The notes below the pieces were generated by a model. That model made no database searches, was not told the DNA's origin, and saw nothing but the letters and a program-made list of their open reading frames with translations. A program made the position numbers and the translations under genes. Positions 56,939 to 64,000 of a DNA stretch of 64,000 nt are shown one piece after another (position 1 is the first letter of the stretch; each line of letters opens with the position of its first letter). Source of the DNA: Globodera rostochiensis (Eukaryota > Nematoda > Chromadorea > Rhabditida > Heteroderidae); assembly GCA_018350325.1 (NCBI GenBank), contig JAEVLN010000032.1:1-64000 (forward strand), written 5' to 3'.

Positions 56939-59704
56939 TGACTACAATGACAAAGCTGGTTGCGTCCACTCCATCTGCTTCTTTTTCACCGACATTAATA
57001 CTATAATAAATTTGCGTATTTTCTCATCTACACTTGTTATAATATCAATTTAACTTCCTCATTTGATTAAGAGAAAACATTTATAAACAATAGATGTATG
57101 TTATTTTTGTTATTATAATATTTCTATGTTTTTTACTTCAATTAACTAGTGCTAATCGTGGCGTTTTTAATGAAAATCAAATTTGATTAGTTAACATTTT
57201 TTATCATTAAAATTTCTGTACTATTTTTTTAAATTGATTATCAGCAGCCGGTGCCTTATAATTTTAAAGAATTTTATACTTGACTCAAAGTTCTTCGGTA
57301 AATTATGCATTAATTAAATTCGACAATCTCTTCTATAAGGAATTAAAAAGAAAAGGCCCTTATGAAGACTTAAAATGTTTAAGGATAATTTATTTTTTAG
57401 GATTATAAATTTCTGTTAAAAATAGTTTTTTAAAAAAATATACCCCTAACAATTTATAATAAATAAAAATATTTTTAAAAAACTTTTGGATGAAAGCGGT
57501 GAAGGGATGTTCATAAAAACACTGCAATCAATAATAAAGCAATTATAAAAAATTTGGTGTACTACTGTAAATATTTTTATATTATAAACTAATCCTATAC
57601 AAAAATAGGCATCATAACAATTATTTAACTTTAAATAAATGCAACAATGATGGGTTTACTAAAAAATTGGTTTAAAACTTAACTAAGAAAACTGTTCAGA
57701 CCTTTATCCATTGCATTAAATTCTTTCCTGTTGAATAAGAATAACCATCGTCAGATTTTGTTGAACCCGTTAGAGATCGCTCTGAGGAGTCTCTGGATAC
57801 AAGTTGGTATTAACACTTTTTGAAGGATTCAATGAAAGCACCTAGCAGGAATAATACGCGTCAGAGACCGATGGGCACCTTAAAATTTCTATTCACATTT
57901 ACTTTATTCAAATTAAAATTTTCGAAATTATAATAATATTATATTAATTGTTGTAAAATAAATTTAAATAAAACGTAATTGAATTATATTTTCAAACTAA
58001 AAAGATTAAAAATTATAACGCAAAGTAAAGACAAATAAAGTTTGTTTACATCATTTTATTAAATTAAATTACAATGTAAATGTGATTGTTATTGTTGCAA
58101 TTTAATTAAATTGTAAGGCAAATTAAAGCAAGTTCCAATAAGATAATAAATAAAATTACTTATAAACTCAAGAAATGTTATGGGGTTTTCTGTATTATTT
58201 TTCAAAAGTCTCCATTGCTTTTTGCATTTTTAAAATTTTCCTTATTTTAAATACATGTTGAATGTCAATTTGCTGGGAGATGCATTTCTGATCTTCGTAA
58301 TGATTTACCGCGGGATTTATTAATACAACTCCTGACATAGTCGTTTTGCTATAAATAAATGAGCTTTGTTAAAAAGTTACTTTGATTTGGATATAAACAC
58401 TTTTTTTTGGTGTAAATTGATTTTTTTTTAAAATGAAAAAATTTTCAATTCCCACAGACTTTTCATTGTTTCCCCATTAAAGGGAGAAGAAACTGAAAGC
58501 CAAGGACGCTTTTCCACGAAATAATTTTATTAAAATATTAAATTGAAAAAGTGAACAATTAATGGTTTATAATCTAAACAGAATATTTATCAGAATGCAT
58601 TTTTATTATTCTTTATTTTTGCAATTTACAAAGATATTTGCTTGTATTTGATTCAGCGTTTGACGCTGTGATGGGACTTTGGATTATTTGGCATAATTTA
58701 TATATAAATAGCATTAAAAATTTTATAAGTTATTTTAAACAATTCATGTTTTTTGGGATCTTTTTTTTCTGATCTGTCTTGTTTGATCCTGAGCTTTTAT
58801 TTTTGTTAAATCTGAGCCCTATTTTTGATTTTATTTTTTTTTATTTGTTTTGTTTTTTCTTTGAAATTTTGATTTTTCTTGTTTTACATTTGAAGTTGTT
58901 GCCTTTTTTAAAACTAAATACATTTTGTTGTTTTTTAGTTTTAAATATTTCAAAAGCCTCATTTTGCAAAAATGCAATGAAAGTCCCATTAGCCATAATT
59001 CCACATAAAACTTACGAAATAACCGCAGCGATCTTACATATTACTTTGCTTTTGTTGAAATTTATTCTGTTGCTTTTAAAGTTTTTATAAATTATATATT
59101 TAGCTAATTCATAAATTTTTTGTATATTTAAGTAATCATCTGCTTGAAGCTAATTTTTTTATAAATTAAAATTATTCAACTTAGTGTTTAGCACAAATAG
59201 AAACTAATTATTTTTTACGTAAAAGGTTTATTTCTATTTGTTGCGCTTTCGATTTACGGTTTAATTAACACACCATGTAGGTTTTTTTGGTTTGTTCCTC
59301 CAATTTTATTTATACATTTTATTGACGCAAATGTTATATCATCATTAATTTATATTTAAATATTAAAAAGAAAAAATATTTAATTTCATTTTTTGTATTA
59401 TTTCATAAGATCAATTAGCTTATCATTTTATCTTTCAATATTAATTTTATGATATGCTTGGTTCTAGTTTAAGTGCTTTTTCTCTTGTGGAATAAGGATT
59501 ATAACGATCATGGCATTGTTTGATACATAATAAAGTGAATATTTAAACTTAAATGTATTTTTATTATTATTTCATGAAATATGATGATAATTATCAGTTT
59601 ATCAATTTACACATATTAAACACTTCTTAATTTTACAAAAATATTCAGTTGGACAAAATTATTAAAATAATATTGAAATGTTTAAGCAAATAAATGTCCG
59701 CATA

Positions 59705-59839
59705 ATGATCAGCTGGCAGTCATTCTCCGACGCGAATTTTAAATTAAAAAAAAGGCATTTTGTAGCCAAATCACGGCAGAGGGCGATATTTATTTGTGGT
59801 GTTCGCTCGAGATTTAACATTGATAGGCGCGTGACATGA
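59705..59839 (+). CDS. Candidate small ORF, basic, unknown
   Basis: ATG to TGA, 44 codons, starting MISWQSFSDANFKLKKRHFV and remaining Arg/Lys-rich. Lies in a GC-richer island. Not recognised. Confidence 0.22.
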   Translation: MISWQSFSDANFKLKKRHFVAKSRQRAIFICGVRSRFNIDRRVT

Positions 59840-61077
59840 CAATGTTTGTTTTATTTGATTAAAAAAAGTTTATGCATATTAAAAGCTTCCAAAGAGATAT
59901 CGCAATTAATTATGATTTTAATTATATAAATCCAATACGGTATTTAATTATATGAATCCAATACGGTAATCGTGTCGTTGATGCTTTAAAGGCTGGAGTT
60001 TCTCACATTTACATTGGCTCGTGCTGAGACCTTCAAGCAAACTGATTTTGGCACAGCAGATTTCTCAACATTTATTTGTTTGATTCATTTTATTTTATTA
60101 TTAGTTTGCGATTTATTATTGAATCTCCATCTCTGCGAATAACTAAGCGCCACGAAAGCAAGTAAATTTTATTAAAGTTACTGAAGTTTAACCCGTCGTC
60201 TACACTTGTCAATAATACTAGCTGTTGATATTATTGTTGTATTCTTTTAGTTTATATTTTATTTTATAAGATAATATAAAATACGTGTTAGATCGTTGAG
60301 AATCTTAGGTGCATTAAGAACTTTTAAATTATCTTTAATTGTTGATTTACTATAACTTTTTATGTTTGTAAATAAAGTTATCAAATTTTTTACCAGATAT
60401 TAAGAGACTTATAATGCCCGGGTCCTGCTTTCGCATGCCAAATGAGACAAATTAAAACAACATTTCTTAGCCATCTGGTATTATTGACTTTTGCTAATTT
60501 ACTAAAAATCGACATTCAAATATAAGTATGCGTAATCACAGTTGATTTTTATTAAATTGAACTTTAAAAATACAAATTAAATAACCTGCTATAAATTCAG
60601 TTTTCCGTTATAGAATATACAATCTGCCTTTACTTTTTATGGATATCATTTTTAAGTTTAGTGAAGTTACCTTTTTTTTATTTTTGTTTATCTGCTTTCT
60701 AGAAATATACGAAACTTTAAGACAAACTCGATTTGTCGAGCTCACGCTTAGTAGAGATTTTCCAAATTGAATTGATTAATCGATTTTCTTCAATGGTTAT
60801 TAATAAATTTTTTGATTTAAATTTAAAAGCCTGTGGATAGAATACAACTAATATGCTAATAAATAATTTATTTTATTTAAAATAAAATAATTTAAATTTT
60901 GACTAGATGTTCTTTTAATTGAATCGCAAGATTAATAGCGTTTATTATTATAATTTAAATCACATTCTAATTTTGTCTAAGAAGTTATGTAATTTTCGAG
61001 TCATAATCGCTTGAAGCTCTTCTGCCTTGCACTCTCAGCTGACTTTTTGATTTGTATACCCAAAATCCACAAAAGCA

Positions 61078-61203
61078 ATGTTTGCGGCTATAACGGTCTT
61101 CAGTATAAGCGTGATTTTGATCATGCTGGATGACTTGCCTCCAAGATCACGCGGATTATTTGAACGATGTAAAAATATGGATTTGGTTAAGGCTTGCCAA
61201 TAA
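61078..61203 (+). CDS. Candidate small secreted peptide gene
   Basis: ATG to TAA, 41 codons. The first 17 residues (MFAAITVFSISVILIML) look like a signal peptide. The rest is short and polar with a dibasic-like SRG step and two Cys (DDLPPRSRGLFERCKNMD...AC). A GT donor after the codon for Leu36 (TTG|GTTAAG) could continue it into a further exon. The ATG context and 36 bp around it (AAATCCACAAAAGCAATGTTTGCG) recur in altered form at 61800-61840. A neuropeptide or effector-like precursor is possible, but no known family is assigned. Confidence 0.35.
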   Translation: MFAAITVFSISVILIMLDDLPPRSRGLFERCKNMDLVKACQ

Positions 61204-61435
61204 GAATGGCCGTGGGAAGATCAATTATAATTAAGCACACATCAACGTAAAATTTTTTAAAGTTTCTTTATTAGTTAATGAAATTTTTCTTTCTATCAAA
61301 ATTTATTTTTTATAAATTTTTCTTTATGTTTATTTTTAATAATATAAAATCCGATATTTATATAGCAATATTTGATTAAAAATGTTTTCACGACGCCTCG
61401 GTTGCATCCTTTCAGATCGTCCAATAAATAAAACT

Positions 61436-61560
61436 TAACACTTGACTTTGAATTCTCAAAAATACAAATCATATTGAAATCCCATACAACCTTAAAACTT
61501 GACTTTTGCATCCTCATAAATGCAAAATCAATTTAAAACTTGACTTTTGCATTCCCAATA
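61436..61560 (+). repeat. Short tandem repeat AAAACTTGACTTTTGCAT
   Basis: Three units of about 44-57 bp, each with (A)ACACTTGACTTTGAAT or AAAACTTGACTTTTGCAT followed by TCxxxAAATxCAAAATCA. Starts near 61436, 61493 and 61537. Confidence 0.7.
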
Positions 61561-63275
61561 TACAAAAATCATTTTTTATTCTTTATTGTAATTTTTAAAC
61601 AGCAATAGATTTTATTGTTTTAATTTAATGCTGTAATTACTGCTTATCAATTCGTACTCTAAACTGGAACATCATTGAAAACGTGCCAACTCAGAATCAG
61701 AAAAAAGAGGCAGCGTGCACAAATCCGTAGATCTCAAATCGTTTGGCTTAAATTTAAACATTATATTCATATCTTTCTCCATGCTTCCTTTCATATTCTA
61801 TTTCAAAAATCTACGAAAGCAATGTTTGCGTACATGACGGACATTAAAAATGCTTATTTAAATAATGAAAATAAATATGTTAATTGTTATTGTATCGGTT
61901 TTGACACATGTTTTCAGTTTTTATTAAAAACATTTTTAAGTCAATTTTGCATTTTTTGTTTTTCTTTCCTTATGGGTTTGATTTTTTAATAATTTATTGT
62001 TCAAAATTGTAGGTTAATTATTTTTTCCATTGAAGTACAAATCCACCTTAATGTATTTCTTGCCTTGCTTTTAAGAAACCGCGAATTGATGTCTTGTTTT
62101 TTATTTAATTTTTCCTTTGGACTTTTAATATAAAATTATGTAAATAATATTTTTATGAATGGTTTGTTTATTTTTATGCCATTAATCACTCGCAACAAAA
62201 AAATTTTGAGAAAAAACATTAACGCCATAAAGATTTGCAAAGAGCTAAGATCCCGTTGGTAAGGCAACGTCTAAAAAGCTTGGAATTACTTAGAAATTAT
62301 TATTATAATTACCAAATTTCCAGTTTGTATTTTTAGGCGGCTGCATCATTTCGTTAATTTTTCCGTATCCATGCATTATTATTCAGATGTATTTTTTAAG
62401 AGAATATTAATTATATGGAAAATTTAAGAAGGGCATCCCGGATTTACAATTTGTTTTAAATATTATAATTGGAACAAAAATGTATGAGTTTTGTTTGAAT
62501 TTTACAATAAATCTTAGATAAACATTTTATTAAATATTCTGTATTTTTTAATATTTACGATTTTATTAATTAATTTTAGAATCGTCATATTCTTTTGTTT
62601 TTCTTTACAATTTAATTTAGGTTAGATTTTAATTTTTACAAGTTTATGAAAAACTCGAAAAAACTCAAATAAACGAATTATTTAAAAGCAAATGAATTTG
62701 AGGCTTTATTTTGACACAGTGTAAAATTTGATTTTTAATTATCGATGAAATATAACCATGCTTGTGCAACAACCCTACTATAGAATGATTTAAGTCGTAC
62801 TTTTCATTTCAATTCGCATATTTGTGATACGAACCCAAATTTAAATATTTTTATTGATTTTCATTTAAAGCAAATCATAATTTTATTTTAACATTTATCC
62901 ATAAATAAATTGACTAAAATCTTTTGTTTCTAAACGTTCACTTTGGCATCTCATTTGCTCACAACCATTTTGCATTAATCGATATATCGGAAACCTCGAA
63001 ATGTTTTTAAAAATAATTTGGTACTAAGTAATGAATTTTATTTGGTGGCTAAATTCCCATTTTACATAAAAATTAACATTTCACAGTAAATGGACGATAA
63101 CAAAGTATAGCATTTTTGTTCAAAAATTTGATAAAATGAACCCAAAATCATGGATTTCTGGCTGTTTTTGAAAAATAATTCATATTTTTAACAATAAGGT
63201 TTAGTCATTTTTGAAAAAAATGCTTGAAGAATTGAACATTTTCATAAAAATAAGGGGAAAAATCGCGGCACTGAA

Positions 63276-63350
63276 ATGGCGCAGCGCTCGAGTGGCTGGC
63301 GCGGAGATGGCCAGCTGGCGATAATTGGCCTGACAGTTAAAATTCCGGAA
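63276..63350 (+). tRNA. Degenerate tRNA-like sequence or SINE head
   Basis: Pol III A-box-like CTCGAGTGGCTGG and B-box-like CAGTTAAAATTCC lie about 45 bp apart in a GC-rich island, in the order and spacing of a class II tRNA. Stems are imperfect and no anticodon was fixed. Resembles the SINE head at 41969-42040 in the B-box part. Confidence 0.3.
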
Positions 63351-63479
63351 CTTTTTTCTCAATTTGTTCAACTTTCCAAAAATACTAAAATAATATGCGA
63401 AAAGGCTTTAAACCTACTTATCAGACGTTAAAAGATGAAAAAATTAAGTATTAAGCAAAATAGTGAACTAAAAGTGCTA

Positions 63480-63620
63480 TTTTTCGATGCATATTTCGGC
63501 ATTTTTGGTGCATATTTCGGCATTTTTGGCATATTTTGGTGCATATTTTGGCCTTTTTTTGGTGCATATATATGCGCATATTTGGCCATTTTTGGTGCAT
63601 ATCGGTCCGATCCCTAATAA
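63480..63620 (+). repeat. Minisatellite based on GCATTTTTGGTGCATATTTC
   Basis: Five to six imperfect units of about 20-26 bp with GGTGCATATTT(C/T)GGC. The array ends with GGTGCATATCGGTCCGATCCCTA, which reads like a transposon terminus (TAGGGATCGGACCGATATG on the minus strand). The two open frames over this region are products of the repeat. Confidence 0.8.
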
Positions 63621-64000
63621 TAATGTAAATAACTTAGCAACGGACTTCGAGATCCTATTTTTAAAAATATTTGTACGAAATGCTTTTAAAAAAACATTGC
63701 CATCAAAATAAAAGAGTAAAATTATTTTAAACTTAAATTACTTAATAAAATAATCTATTTGAAAGTCTAATGACCTAAGCACTCTTGCATTAAATGCCCT
63801 TTTATTATTCATTTTAAACAAAATCCAAAAAATTAATTAGTATAAAATAGTAAAAAATTATTAATGAATTGTATATGTTAAATAATGTCTTAGCAATGTG
63901 GAAATAATGCCGAAAAAGCAAAAATCTAGCATAAACGATCATTGCAATAAAATAAGTGATATGATTGGATCATTGTATGATTTGATTAATTTTTGCTGGT

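Larger units (their letters stand above)
56939..64000. other. AT-rich desert
   Basis: AT-rich DNA with the listed small ORFs, two short tandem repeats and a tRNA-like sequence. An island at 57730-57900 has coding-like frames (for example DFVEPVRDRSEESLDTS) but no consistent exon model. No further genes recognised. Confidence 0.5.

Noticed and set aside
58779..59090. 103-codon plus-strand ORF
   Set aside because: Almost entirely Phe/Leu/Ile from T-rich DNA; no coding signature.
63435..63711. Two overlapping plus-strand ORFs
   Set aside because: Produced by the minisatellite; the peptides are repeat-encoded.

Overview
The window looks like nematode nuclear DNA. The bulk is very AT-rich and gene-poor. 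The genes that can be read have short spliced exons of much higher GC, mostly with 40-90 bp introns, and one is a seven-transmembrane chemoreceptor of the nematode-expanded type (srsx-like). The species cannot be fixed from the sequence. There is one assembly gap (36 N at 16727-16762).

Layout. 1-18.3 kb: AT-rich desert with a tRNA-like gene carrying a duplicated T arm, dispersed short repeats, and isolated GC-richer islands that stay open in a coding-like frame. 18.36-19.89 kb, minus strand: a multi-exon chemoreceptor with one apparent frameshift. 20.17-20.54 kb: a small inverted-repeat element enclosing a MULE transposase remnant. 20.6-26.3 kb: desert with two candidate exons.

26.35-38.95 kb: a large imperfect inverted duplication (arms of about 4.5 and 5.2 kb around a 2.9 kb spacer). 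Each arm carries a copy of the same two genes, transcribed outward from the centre: first a coiled-coil / TFIIS central-domain / SPOC-domain protein (DIDO1/PHF3-like C-terminal half), then the first exon of an ABCF3 (GCN20-type) ATPase. Only the right side continues beyond its arm, where ABCF3 runs on to 40.76 kb and stops just after the first Walker A motif. The copies carry frameshifts, nonsense codons, a 185-bp exon deletion and a 508-bp tandem duplication, so the block reads as duplicated and decaying host genes. MITE-like elements sit in its introns.

41.6-44.9 kb: a tRNA-headed SINE candidate, then a Polinton/Maverick (virus-like DNA transposon) remnant. On the minus strand it has a penton-like minor capsid fragment, a pX-like virion protein, the C-terminal part of the major capsid protein and an adenain-type cysteine protease whose coding sequence looks intact. 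An unrecognised gene lies convergently on the plus strand. 45-64 kb: desert with a five-copy 108-bp tandem array, a diverged duplication, a minisatellite, a possible small secreted peptide gene and several candidate exons.

The strongest observations are the inverted duplication with its breakpoint inside an ABCF3 intron, the coiled-coil/TFIIS_M/SPOC gene model recovered by splicing, and the compact Polinton morphogenesis cluster with a spliced, apparently intact protease. All exon models were read by hand from splice signals and reading-frame phase; no searches were run.
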